A stretch of DNA of 64,000 nucleotides, taken from Macrotrachela quadricornifera (taxonomy: Eukaryota > Rotifera > Eurotatoria > Philodinida > Philodinidae). Made by a program: the position numbers and the translations under genes. Shown piece after piece: positions 1 through 16,712 of this stretch. The DNA lies in contig JAJEKB010000937.1 of assembly GCA_022393335.1 (NCBI GenBank), positions 350,398 to 414,397 of the forward strand, written 5' to 3'. How positions within the stretch are numbered: the stretch's first letter is position 1; each line of letters starts with the position of its first letter. The notes under the pieces were generated by a model. It worked only from the letters and a program-made list of their open reading frames with translations, was not told the DNA's origin and searched no databases.

Positions 1-1655
1 ATTAAACAAATGCATAAAGCATCAACAAATAAGCATATATGATGATTAGTTAAACAAACAAGTCGAATGAAACGATTTTCTTACTCAAAAACGTAATCTG
101 AAATTTATTTAACGTTCAAAGTTTGGGAGGCATTGATTAATGATATCAATAGAATACTCTTCATCTATGACAAGTCATTTTTTACTTTTTTTTGTATTTA
201 CAATAAAAGAAATCTATCACCGGCGACACACAGAAAGAATGTGTTAACGACAAAAAGTGTAGAAAAAAAAGTTACTACTAACGAAACGAAACAATGAAAC
301 TTATAATTACATTACAAATGATTCAAGCCTAAAGTATGATACGATAATGGTCAGTGTGTCGTTTGTTTCAAATTATAATCATTTTATCCGTCATATAAAA
401 TGCATTGATCGTAAACAATATCTATAGATCAATTTAACAATATTTAGGATATTTCAAATGGAATGAATTGATTTTTATGGAAAAAGTAAATTTACAAGAA
501 ATTCTTGGTATATTCCAGAGATCAGAAGACAGTCATTCGCTTCCAAAAGCAGATCTATAAGATTTCATATTTTTTCTAATTTCAACAAATTCTATTCTTA
601 GACAAAAGATAAATCTAAATGTGTAAACAGAGTTTGTAATTTTTTTCTACTAGTCAATTTTTTATCTTAGTAATCTTTTAATATCACAAAAACCTTTGAA
701 TTATTCTAATAAAATCATCATATCGTTTGCCTACAACAATGCTACATTGTGAACAGATCATATCATTAGCTTAATCCTGATACACCTAGGTGGATTCCAA
801 CTAGTAGAATACGCAGCTGTTGTCAGTTGTTCGTCAGCATTAGTATATATCAACACTTGTTGTCCATCTGGAGTCTCTCCAGACCGTAGTGAGATACAGT
901 TTAATTCCCTCTATTCGTAATTTTAGATCAGAACTTCTCTTATGAGATATGCGTTAGAAATACTTAGTTGAATATGTTAACAACACTAATCAATCACATT
1001 CAGTTGTTGCTAATGCGAAAAAGCATCTCAAAGTGTACATAGATGCTGAGTATACGATACGCAATCTCAAATATTCTAATAGTAGAATATGACAACAAAG
1101 TAAGAAAAAGATTGAATAAATATTATTCAAGCTAGTTGTATAATTCTGTTTATTTTTCTTGCAGTTAAGTCTACTCTAGAACTACTATAGTTTCATAATA
1201 ATACAATGACAGTTTTATAAATCATTTCTCTTTCATTACCCGGAAATCCATACGGGCCCTAACGTAGACAACAAGTAATAGTCTTATAAATGAGCGTATC
1301 ACAGTTAATTATTCTGTTTTTTAGAAAATAAAATACTATAAATATATATCTATAATAAAAAGAAAAGAATTAAATAAATATATATATTTTTTCTGTTAAT
1401 CGTTATTTTTCTTTTATTCTTATCGAAAAAAAAACAACCTTGTGGTTTTTGTAAAATATACAAAAGAAAAACAAACAAAATTAACCATACATCAAGTATA
1501 AAGAATAACAAAGATAGATTTTATAGTTGTTTGTAATGTGAAAAGACAGACACAAAAATAATGAATTAAAGAAATAAATAAAGTCAAATAAATCAAGTTC
1601 ATAAATAGACACATTTCAGCTATCTAATCTACAATTCCATCAGAGAATATTCATT
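1..1655. other. Non-coding, nothing recognised
   Basis: AT-rich sequence with no convincing exon, RNA gene or repeat on either strand. The part next to 1655 should hold the 3' UTR and polyadenylation site of the PNUTS-like gene, which is read leftwards into it. Confidence 0.5.
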
Positions 1656-4600
1656 TTAAGAGAATACATTTCGATTATTATTCATATTGTTATTATTATT
1701 ATTATTTCGATTGTGATAATAATCCCGACGATTATTATTATGATTATTATTATTATGTAATCCTCGTCGATAATTATATCCTCTATTATTTTCACGATAA
1801 GATGTCATGTGATATTTATTATTATTATTATTATTATTAAATCTTGATGTCTGTTGATTTAGAGTAGAAACAGAATGAATTGTTGATGATATTATAGCTG
1901 AATTATTATTAGAGTTTATTGTTGTTGCAATTGGTGATGCTGGTGGTGTATTAAGCGTTGTCGATAATGGTTGAAACATCGAATTATCTAGAAAATTTCA
2001 AAATATATATTGTTTTATTAATTATGATAAAGAAAAATACTTACTAAAATTTGATGATGGTGGTATACCAAGAGAAAGAGCATTTACTAATAATTGACTG
2101 AAAGAAAGATGTGTAGGAGGTGGTCTATTGAAATCAGAAGAAAGATTTGACACAAGATGTGTTAATGGATTTATTGGTGTTACTAAAAATAAAAAAAATG
2201 ATTTGAATTTTTTTTTTCAAAATATATTATCCTACTATTTGTTGTTTCAGATATATTTGATCGTGTAATATTGAGAAGAGCAGAGAGAAGATTTGGTGTT
2301 GATACTAAAGGTGGATTTGTTGGTGTTACAATAGTAGGTGGGTTTATTGGTGTATCTACTATTGTTGGTGAAAGATTATTTGTATTAGTTGATATTAAAT
2401 TTTCCTTTGCTTGTGCAAGAATTTGAGCAACTTCAGGTGACACATTGTCGTGTGAAAATGATGAAAGACTTGATGTTACTGTTGATGTTGAATTTGTTGA
2501 TGGTAAAGATATATTTGTTGAAGTTGAATTATGTGTATTTACAGATGATACTTGATTTGATGCAACTGATGAAGTATTCTAAAGATATACATAAATATAT
2601 ATATATATATATAATAAAAAAAATATTTTTAACGTCATCTGTTGGAAGATTTAATTGTAAAATATAATCAAGATATTTTTTTTCCTTGAGGGAAAGACTA
2701 GTAATATTCCTTGCGTTTAATATAATGCAAAAACTACTCAAGACTCAAAAGAGGCTATTTATAAATTCAATATGGCATATATATATATATATATATATAT
2801 ATGTAGGCGAAGTGAAGATTATCTTTTCGCGAATGAGATAGTCTGAATTTCTCATATTAGAATAAAGCATTGCGTCTTTAATAAAAATTCCCTTTAAAAT
2901 AAATGATATACAGAGTATTAAAAAGGTGCTGCTATGTAAATACAATAACATGCGTTATCAATTCTTCTCAAGAGACAACATCTATGTGTTAACACAACAT
3001 AGATTTTATATCATTAATGTAAAATCAAAAACTTGAGCATCGCTATACATATAAATTAATTATTATGTAATATTAATAATCATTTATGTTGATATAATGA
3101 TCTATAACAATGCGTTCATAATCATCAAATGATAATCGACGTTCAAATGCGAATATTTTTACCATCAAGCAATGCTCACGCTTCTGCTTCTTACTTATCC
3201 TTATATAGTGTCTTAAAAAAAATTATGATTAGCATATAAACATGTCAATACATCAAGAAGTTATTGATAGAGAGTATGAACGACAAGTAGATAACAATTA
3301 TTGTATCATAATACTTTTTGTTCATATCTAAATAAAATCGATTTGCGCCCTCATTAAGTATTCTTTATATATGTTTCAAAGAACAAGAACAGTTTTCGCG
3401 ATTTAATTATTTCATTCAATATATATTGCCGTATTTTATTATTATTATATACTTTTATCCTTACATCATCAAGTGGAATTAATTTTGGTTCATTTCGTTC
3501 AATAGTACTATTTCCAAAAAGATCACCATCTGGTTCGCCTGGATTTTCAGGTAAAAATGGACGTATATAAAGTGCCTGTAAAACAGTTTTTTCACGCTCT
3601 TCTTGTGCAATATGTTCCTGTGATTTAACTATTGGAATTGGTATTGTATCAGGCAATAAAATAGGTATTAAAGCCGGTAGTGGAGGTAAATTTTGTCTAT
3701 TATCATTATCAAATGAATTAATATCTTGTAAACCTCGTTGTTTACGAAAATCACGTTCCAATAATTTTTCAATTTTTGCTATAGACATATTCGTTGCACA
3801 TTGATGTGCAAATGCATGCATATCTGTCATTTCCGAATTATCTATTTCAAAAAATAATGTCTGTACAAGAGCATGATTTTTTTCATCAGCCCAAATCACT
3901 TTTTTTTTTATTATTTTTTTTAATCCTGGTTCACTTAAATTACTTTTTATAACTACATCTAGAAAAATAAATAAAGAAAATAAATAATTAAATTTTTCAA
4001 AGTTAATAAATAAAGATAATACCTTTATTTATATTGTCCATTTTTGGACTAACTATTGATTGATTATCGGATATGGTCAAAGTGTCGTCATCCATAGCTG
4101 TTGGTGGTGAATTCTAGAAATAAAAAAAGAAGAATATATATATATACTGGATCTATGGAAATGAGTGATCAATTAACTATAACTTAGTCAAATGATTTTG
4201 AATTTTCATAGAAAAAATCAAGAATGAACATGAAGATATATATATATATATATAAAATATTTTCGTCGAAAAAATATTGATGATGAATATAGTTCAATTT
4301 CTTTATTCTTACCTTGATATTTTCTATCGTATTTATTCGCATATCAACATCAGCTGAAGAATTGTGTACAATATCATTTGATTTTAACCGTTTATGTTCT
4401 TTATATTGACTTAAAGAAAATTTTCTTTTTCCTTGTTGTGAATTACAATCATCATTTAATTGACGAGTTGATGATGAATTTATTGTTGTAATTGATATTT
4501 GTGATGAAATATTATTATTTGTTTCTGTTTGCATTTCTTGATTATGTTCCGATGATGAAATACTATTACTTGCCCTGAAATAAAAAATCAAAAATTTATA

Positions 4601-5199
4601 TAGAACCAAAATAAAACATATATATATATATATCGATCGAAAAAGTCCAAAATAAAATGAAATACAAAAAATAATAAAGAATTGTTAATATTACATTCAT
4701 TTAGATCTCTCTTGTTCTAATAACCAATAAATAATTCTTGAATCATTTTTTTTTATTAAGATAATTTTTATTTAATTTGAATATAAATTACAAGAAAAAA
4801 ATATATTTTTCTGTCGGTTATCTGACATAGACTTACCATTGATTTAATATTATGAAAAAAAAAGAAATACATAAAGATCATCACAGAAAATTACAAAATA
4901 AAAAAAAGTAAAAAAAACAAACACGGACTTTATCGATCGATTATATCAAATCTATTAGAATATCTGACTTGAAAAACCTACCTTGGTATTTTAGGTATAC
5001 GAAATGTTGGTATATTTCGAATAAAACTATTATCTATTTCTTTTGATGTTTCTTGTGGACTTGAAATACGACGCTCTGTAGATTTTTGTGTTAATACTGA
5101 AATTGTATTTTCTTCGTTTTTACATTTGTTAAGATCTATACTATTTTTATTATTTGCAATCGCTATTGATACTGGTGTCAATGTGATTGATGCTGCCAT
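1656..5199 (-). CDS. PPP1R10: PNUTS-like PP1 nuclear targeting subunit (PPP1R10 homologue)
   Basis: Exons 5199-4982, 4574-4313, 4113-4023, 3958-3465, 2578-2236, 2182-2045 and 1987-1656; phase is kept at all six junctions, giving 625 residues. PNUTS anchors protein phosphatase 1 on chromatin in the PTW/PP1 complex that acts in RNA polymerase II termination. The hallmark is an RVxF-type PP1 docking motif K210-V-I-W213 followed by ADEK and, 130 residues on, the block EREK...PKLIPLDD (348-355); spacing and sequence match animal PNUTS. The C-terminal exon is Asn-rich with Arg/Tyr clusters, resembling the RGG tail, but no CCCH zinc finger is seen. The N-terminal TFIIS-like (TND) domain is absent from the assembled part. 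ATG 5199 follows an AG-ending pyrimidine-poor tract by four bases, so it could be a trans-spliced start or an internal exon. Family assignment is firm, the 5' end is not. Confidence 0.85.
2579..3464 (-). other. Long intron 4 of the PNUTS-like gene
   Basis: 886 bases between phase-0 exons, with donor GTAAGG and acceptor ATCTTTAG on the minus strand. It is more than ten times the usual intron size here. It carries an (AT)n run at about 2775-2802 and a second one near 2596-2614. No nested ORF of interest was seen. Confidence 0.7.
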
Positions 5200-6847
5200 T
5201 GTGCTATGTTTTTTTTTAAAGAAATATATTATTTTTTTTTATATATAGAATTTGAATGAAATAAAGTTCGTTTGTTTCAATTCAATTTATGCTATATCAA
5301 TTGATAAAACAAATGTCGACGGAAGAAGTCGATCTAAAAAATGAAATAATTTAAAATATAAAAACGAAAATATTCAATTTTAAAATTATACATACGAGTA
5401 AAAATCACTTTCTTTGATATTACAAAAAAGACTTCGACGAGTTCTGTTAAAGAAGAAAATTCGTTTGATAACCAAATATCGTAGAAATAATTTATACCTT
5501 TATAAATATCTACAATAAAACAAAAAAATATATTAGTAAACATAATTATCAAGTAATTAATGAAAGAATCAATAGAAAAATTCATCTTATCAAATCAATA
5601 TTTCTTATTTTATGTCAATCTCAATAAGATAAAATTTATTTATTTATTGTCTTTTATGATATTTATATCAAGGACATAAAGTCTTTCTTTCTTTAACTTA
5701 TATAAGACATTATGTTTAAATATGATTCATCATCATCAGTGTTAAAGGAATACTTTTGTATGCTATTAAAATATGGAAATCATATGTGTAAAATTTAATA
5801 GTCACATGTACGTTAATGACATCTTCAGATTTTATTCAATTCATAATTCATTTGATTAGCCAGTGTTTTTTTTTCATGTAATTTCATTGATTATATTAAC
5901 GATTCACCAATACATACATATATGTATATACAAATTATCGAACAATTTAATCATTTTTTTTCCAATTACTAATATTATTTAGTATGTGCATACAATTGTA
6001 TTACGAAGATAAAACTGAAAAATAATTTATATCTATAAACAAAATCTTTTATTTACCATGCATTATGTGACAAATTCGACATAGATATAAATATTTTATA
6101 TGATACAGCGTAATATAAGGTAGAAGTGCGCAATGAGTGTCAATGCAAAACAAAAAATACACTATAAAATAACAAGTATTCTTACTCTTTTGGTTGTCGT
6201 CGACAACGGGTAATGAGAAAGAAAGAAAAAGAGAGGTAAAGAAAAAAAAATAATACTATGTTGTTTACGCCTACTCGCTTAAGTAGACGAACAAAGAAAG
6301 AAGAAAAGAAACCGACCAACCCATTTTTTTTCTTATTATTTGTTGGCTTTTGGCTCGTAGAAAATAGAGAAAAAAGGTAGTCTATGTTTCTCTCTCCCAT
6401 ATTTTATCATAAGAGAAAAATAGTGTAATCTACATATGTAATTAACATGTGATGATATCTAACCTTCAAGTTTTCTTTCATCATTGCAAATTTAATAATG
6501 AGTATGTTATCTGATGAAACAATAAAAAATTCTCAAAAAGTGTTTAATTTATATATAAATAAATTTTTCTGCTATTATGTCAAATAGAAAATTAAATAAA
6601 TGTAGTTTTATGATACTTAGAAACATGAAATAATAACGTCAATTTCATACATATGTAAATCGTTTAAAAAACAAAATTTTCTTTTTGTAATTAGCTAAAT
6701 ACCATGAAAAATTTGTATAGAAATTTTAATAGAGATAATTCTAAATTATTCATAATATATTCACATAATTAACTAAATCCCTGAATATAATTGCTAAAAA
6801 ATAATTTTATCATCATAAAATATAAACACATTAAACAAAACCTATTT
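5200..6847. other. Intergenic or 5' region of the PNUTS-like gene
   Basis: AT-rich, mostly without coding character. One possible exon (5396-5509, minus strand) is listed separately. The open frame near 6182-6400 is low-complexity (Phe/Leu/Lys) and has no conserved pattern. Confidence 0.5.
5396..5509 (-). CDS. Possible upstream PNUTS exon with TND-like helix
   Basis: A 114-base open stretch bounded on the minus strand by a good acceptor (TTTTATTGTAG) and a good donor (GTATGT). It reads ...GINYFYDIWLSN...LTELVEVFFVISK, which by eye resembles the Gly-x-x-x-Leu-x-x-Trp-Leu helix of the N-terminal TFIIS-like domain of PNUTS, the domain missing from the main model. I could not join it cleanly to the exon at 5199: its phase is 1, while that exon needs phase 2, so at least one short extra exon with a weak donor would be required. 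Alternatively it is a chance ORF. Confidence 0.25.
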
Positions 6848-7198
6848 CTATTGCACAAGATATTTCCTAAATTGCTTTTGCATACATAAAGGCTGCCATG
6901 TGATAGGTATTTCCATAATATGATTTTTTCGAAATGTAAATATACTATCTGTAGGTAATCCAACAGCATCTTCACCTAATCGATATGTATCTAATGTTTT
7001 ACCCCAAAAAGTACCATCCTTAATTTTAATAATTTTAAAATATATTGCTTCCCATGCTAATGGTTCGAATGATTCATTTCCTATAGTACATCGTACAATA
7101 CAACCAGGTTGAAGTTTATCAAGAATATGCTTAGAAATTAGTTGACCATCCCAATCACGTAAAGATCTTGCTTCTTGTGGAAAAAGTACACGAAACAT
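6848..7198 (-). CDS. Unrecognised single-exon protein, 116 aa
   Basis: An ATG-started open frame of 116 residues with balanced composition, unlike the low-complexity ORFs around it: four Trp, three Cys, mixed charged and hydrophobic residues. The pattern (GCIVRC..., AIYFKIIKIKDGTFWGKTLDTYR..., then DSIFTFRKNHIMEI) suggests a compact beta-rich domain in which an aromatic strand is followed by a G-x-(L/T)-x-(N/D/T) strand, loosely like DUF2314/YegJ-type proteins. That resemblance is by eye only. No signal peptide or membrane segment. It lies upstream of, and on the same strand as, the PNUTS-like gene, separated by about 1.6 kb. It could also be a terminal exon of a longer gene. Confidence 0.5.
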   Translation of the reverse strand: MFRVLFPQEARSLRDWDGQLISKHILDKLQPGCIVRCTIGNESFEPLAWEAIYFKIIKIKDGTFWGKTLDTYRLGEDAVGLPTDSIFTFRKNHIMEIPITWQPLCMQKQFRKYLVQ

Positions 7199-9079
7199 TA
7201 AATATATTAAATATTTTGATTATAAATGAAAAATAGAAAAAAATATGTTGAATATATATATATGATGTCATGAAAAAAAAATGATGAAATCTTTTTTTGA
7301 GTCATGCTTTTTTTGGTATTTTCTTATTGGTTGAATAGTTGTTATCAACATTTTTTCCTTCATAATAAAGAACACATATATTACACAAGTACAAGTAATA
7401 TTCAATTTTTTTTTTGCTAAATAATGATGATTCAATGAGATTGCATATTTAACTTAAAATTAATATAAAATATAACAATCTTTTTAGAATCTTTTTTTTC
7501 TTTAATAATATTTGGTTTTGATAATATATTTTTTCTTCGAAAAATGAATAAAATTCGCTAATCTTTTATTGAATATTTAAAATGTGTTTCAATTAATTGA
7601 GATACTTTGAAATTAAAGCTTATATTTTTATTTACCGATAACGATGATAAATAAAAGTAAATATTATATAAAATCAATTACAATATTATTGTAAATATTG
7701 TAAGTAACGTCGATTTACTCGTACAATACCTGATATAATATAGCAAAAAAACAAAAACAATAAGTAAAGAAAAAGGGTAAAATAGAACTAATGAATGTAA
7801 TAGTAAATAATAAAAGTGAAGCACGAACACATCTATATGTTTATATATAAACATGTTAGAAAATACCTAATATGACACAAACGAACATACAAATAACACA
7901 GTGAAAAAAATCCAGTATATGACGTATGATTATTTCAAACATTTGTGAATGTTCTAGAACTATCTACAATAAATAGCTATCATAAAAAAGAAAATATTAT
8001 TCATGATATTTGTTTTATGAAAAGTACGTTTTTGATTGACTTGTTTGAAAAAAGTTAACACAACTTCGATTGAATTGAATTAATATTTCGAATAAATACT
8101 ACATTATTCGATTTTATAATAAAATACAGTGTAAGTATTAAAAAAACTAATAGGTAATTTATTTCATAGACGCAATTTACCTATCAGTTAATTGGATGTG
8201 TTACTAATGAAAAAAAAATTAATTTGTAATAATTTTTCTTTATGAAAATCTTTTCTTATTTTTTATTTATAGATAAATAATAATTTAATATAAAAGAAAA
8301 GATTTGATGTCATATAAATAAAATGACAGCTTTAGGATTAACTAACTTTCAACTTAAAATTCTTTTCTACTTCAATTAATATTATAGATAATCTTTAAGT
8401 ACTCAAACAAAAATAAAAGATTCAAAATTCTGATGATTAACATGATTTGCTATCTATGAAAAATGCATCATTTTTCTTTGATTGTTCTAACTAAAACTAA
8501 TGTACTCGGATTTTGACGGTAGATGCAGGATTTTATTAGAATAAATTTAAGTTATTAATAGAATATATTTTTCTACCATTCACCTGTAGATTATATTCCT
8601 AATTAAATAATTTTAATCTTTTTTTCTTTTTTTATATAAAAATAAATATGATAGATTTGTCTAGATATTTCTGTTAGGTTAATATATTAAAAAATTTTCT
8701 TTCATTTTTTAATAATAAGTGTTAATATTAAATAACAAAAAATTTTTTCTAATAGAAGATTTATCTTACAAAAGATCTTCTATATAATGTTTTCTCATAT
8801 ATTTTTATAATAGAAATTTTAACCATTTAATTATATATTCAAATAAAAATTTCATTTTTTACTTTTAAATTTTATTCCGAACGACATCTTGCTTTAAGAT
8901 ATATTAAATAATTATTTACTTTTATTTTTAAAGGTCAAAATAATATAAATATATATATTCATATAGAAAATATTTTTTCATTTGAGTCAAATAGATATTT
9001 TTTTTCTTGACAGTCTGCATAGGAATGCTACATAGTTACATGAATCATAATACATTGTATTATGGTTGTCATTAACCAA
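7199..9079. other. AT-rich intergenic, nothing recognised
   Basis: Very AT-rich, full of short A and T runs, with no ORF or repeat of note. It shows a clear composition change to the GC-richer block that begins near 9300. Confidence 0.5.
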
Positions 9080-9299
9080 TCATATTATTTCGGATATATT
9101 ATTATTATTATTATTATTTATATTTCTTTCTTTTTTATACTTGTCAAAAGAGGACTTTAATTTGTATTTGTATTTGTATATGTATTTTATTAGAAAGAGA
9201 AAAAGTTGAAATTTCTTTTCTCTCTCTCTCTCTCTCTTTTTTTTTTCTCGATAATATATGTTAATTTGTTTTTCAACAAACATACTTCATTCTTTTTCT

Positions 9300-9958
9300 T
9301 TTTATTTGTCTTTTTATACTTCTATTTGCTTTTACACTCTAGAGTCGTTTAATTTATCGATCAATTGATGAGAAAAGCAGTTTTTTCGCGTTCTTCTTCT
9401 TGTTCTTTCGCTGTAGGTAGTGTTAATTGCCACATGTCGTTGATGATGAAGCTGATTTCTTATCGTTTTTTTTTACTACTCTTCATCTCGCCGTCTTCAT
9501 CATTATTATTCGTTCTTAATAATAAGTATAAATATATATATATATATATGCATGCTAAGGCATGAAATGATTCTTTTCTCTAGTCAACTACTACTACTAC
9601 TACTACTGTGGATGTCATGAATGTATAAATGCTTTACAACGACTTTTTCTCTTTTTCTTCTTCTTTCATTTCATACTGAGAATTATTTGCGTGCTTATAT
9701 TACACGCTTTACATTCTTCGTCATTTCTATCAGCGATTGGTCTCACCTTCATTCTTCTTCTTTGCCTTTTTATTCATTTCTTTGTCTACAGCTTTTTCCT
9801 CGTCGTTTGTATGATATTAACTGATTAGCACTTCTCTTTCCGAGCAAGAACGCAGCCTGGCGTGTGTCATTCGACAACAACAATGATGATGAGGAACATA
9901 GGGTGAGAAGAAACACAACCACTCCCGACTTATGTCAACAAGACAACAAAGCCATAAT

Positions 9959-10019
<61 letters not shown>

Positions 10020-13000
10020 CATACGCATACTTAATCTCATTATCTTTCACATCTCTAACTCTCTTTTATATATGTTTTACTACTATATATAATTACACCT
10101 GTATTGTACGTAAGATGTGTCCCGATGAGAATAACAAGCGTGCGCCTACGAACAGATGCTAACAGGTCAATAAAAATGTGTTCATTTTTTTTTTAATAAT
10201 AATAATATCGATTTGTATTCCCTGACATGAATATGAATATAAGTGTCTGTGTGTGATGTGTATATGTGTATGTAAGTAGAAACGATGCAATGAAAGTGAC
10301 ACTTGAGAAGCTCGGCAAGCTGGCGAGCTGACTGACTTGATTAAATCAAAATAGAGCAATGGACATATACACACACTCAAATATATATATATTATAAATA
10401 GAGTATAAGAGAAAAAAAAAGAATAGATTTGGACATCTATAAATGACGACAATTGCTTCTATTGTTAGTATATATATATATATAGAGAGAGAGAGATGTA
10501 TGTGTACTGAGCAAACAATAGTGAAGGAGAAAGAAAAGTAGTTAAACAGGCTGCTCAATCCGGTTAACATTTCATCTGTTTCACATACACACCATCTCAT
10601 CATCTCCTTTTGCATGCACGCATGATTCCATTTGCCTTTAACAGCAATAGAACGAAGAATGAGATGAGAAAGAAGTTGTGCACGCATGTTTGTATATGGT
10701 CTCATTCACTTTCATTGCTAGTAGAAGATTCGCACTACTACATCGTTTAACTCATTGTCTTCTTCTATTGTCAATCATCAATGTAGCGTCGTATTTCGCT
10801 CTTCTTTGCTTCCTAATACTACTACCATCATCATCATCAATCTTGGCTCGTTTCCGTTTCTCTTCTCTTCTGCTTCTTCTTCATCATCTACTTCTTCACT
10901 TCATTCATTCATTTATATCTTTGATGAACAGAATAATAACAACAGCACGGTAGGAGGAAATAGGAAAAAGGTAGAAATTCACAGCCTCTAGACAATGTTT
11001 GCACGTCATCGACGACTCTCACCATTCTCATTTCTTTTTTGTTTCTTTCTTTCTTCACTTTTATATATATATATGCATACACGTTCTATTCTCAAGTGGT
11101 CTCGCACCTTGACATGATCAGTTAGGCGCGATATCGCTACATATACAGACATATATATATATATATACATTTATATACAAGTCAACTTAGATACACATGA
11201 CAATTTGCGATGGCTATCGTATCTTCTTGTTTTTCTTTTTCTTCTTGTTCTTTCTTTTCCTACATCGTCTACGTCTATTTGCATGAAGATTGATGTACAT
11301 ACGCACGCATACACATATATACACACATCCATATTGATTATCGTTGTGCTTGTTGAGAGCATGAGATGAAAAAATTGCCTTGTTATTGTTGTTGTTTCTC
11401 TTTAGTAGTAGCAGCAGGCGAACAAAGTTCTTATAATGACAAAATGGGATAAATGTGTGTTAGTTATTGTGATTGATCAGGATCCATCTATCCTTAATAG
11501 AATGGTATATGACGTAATCAAATTTTGCTTGTGTCTATATGTGGGTGTTCTTTAATCAGAACCATATGTCAAAGAGAATAATAGACATTAAAGCAACGAT
11601 GTATGCAAGAAACTTATTTGCCTACATCATTCTACTAACTACATCTTCATCATCTCCAATTTCTCATTCTCTTGTCGGTATTCTCGTCTTCTTCGATATG
11701 CTAATCGTTCTCTACTACTAACACACACACAAATATATATATATATATATATATGTAGTCCCTGTCACACAATTATTTTGAATAAGCACGCATAGTCGTC
11801 ATATACTTTCACTTTCTATACTCTATTACTGATCCGTGTTGTCCTTTGGGCATATACATGTAGAATGAACAACGACTTTTGATCTTTTCTGTTGTTTTCT
11901 ATGTTAGATGATGGTAGTATTATTGGCCTTTTGTCCTCTTTTTTCGCTCGGTCACTCTTTACTATCGCGATTAATTAAGTATCTATTCTCTCTTTCTATC
12001 TCTATTTCTCTATCCATGTCCATTCATTCAATCATCCATCCAGCTATATTTCTCATCGTGTGTGTAAATTGGACACTTGTAGTCGAGAGGGGAGGAGAGA
12101 AACGTATTCTCATTGTGCATCGTCGACGACTAGTGTGTTTTTCTGTTCCTGTATGTGTGTAACCTTATCACTCGCCGGCAGCTCTAGCAGCAGCAGCCAC
12201 TGCCGGCAAGACGGCCGCATGAGGTCACGACAACGACGATTATTTTCTTCTCTTCTCTTCATCGTCGTCGTCGATTCTCTTTTTCCGATGCGACGCACGC
12301 TGCTGCTTTTTATCGTCGACCATCGCATACATACACTAATAGAAAATGATTAGAACATGTTCGTCGTTCATGCACACACACACTGTCGTGTTGTTCTAAG
12401 ATAATATATCCCCCTCTTCTTTTCTTTTCTTCATACAAATATTCATATATACGCATTGGCTGCTAGCAAATAGTATTACTATTAGAGTATCTGTTCGAAT
12501 AGACTAGAGTTAGGTTTCATAACGATTTGTCATTGTCAAGGTCTTTGTTGTCTCATCCACGTGCTATTAAGTTTATTACTACTGACACTTTACTTTGCCT
12601 TCATCTTCCTTTCTCTTTCTCTCGTTCTCATTCAGTCACTCTCTTCGGGTAACAATCATCATCGATGAGAACCCGTCAAGTGCATAGTGTCGCTCTTGGA
12701 TGGCTTGGTGGATTTGCATGTTTTCTGTTTATTCTCTTCCACTCTATTTTAGACTACTACATACATCATGGCAACATGTCGATCGTCGTCATCATCATAT
12801 TTGTTTAATTTCTTTTGGTTGTAGTCAAAAAAAAACAAAAAGCAAAATATTCATTCATACACTTACTGTACGAATTTAATCATATATTTTTTTTTCTCGT
12901 TTACTTTATTCTTCTCTGTCATTCACTTCTTATCTTTCAATTTCAATTGGTTTTTTACGTATATATTTGGTGGTATTTGTGAATGTTGACATTGTCATTT

Positions 13001-13065
13001 TTTGTTTCTGTTGTTCTTCATTCTTGTTTTGTTGTTAATTCAACATCGCCATCGTGCGCATCTGA
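9300..13065. promoter_or_regulatory. GC-richer non-coding block upstream of Groucho (putative 5' UTR/regulatory)
   Basis: About 3.7 kb whose composition differs from the flanks: more C and G, many TC-rich tracts, CG dinucleotides and microsatellites. The open frames are short, strand-symmetric and driven by simple repeats such as (TA)n read as Tyr-Ile. The block ends at the first recognised Groucho exon, so promoter, 5' UTR introns and enhancers are the likely content. This is inferred from position and composition; no specific factor site is claimed. Confidence 0.4.
9961..10024. repeat. (AC)n(AT)n compound microsatellite
   Basis: A short (AC) run passes into more than twenty AT units, then ATAC units. 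It is the longest pure dinucleotide tract in the window. Confidence 0.9.

Positions 13066-16712
<3,647 letters not shown>

Noticed and set aside
9080..12353. Many overlapping ORFs on both strands
   Set aside because: They are driven by C+T tracts and (TA)n/(CA)n repeats, have low-complexity translations and no splice or phase support.
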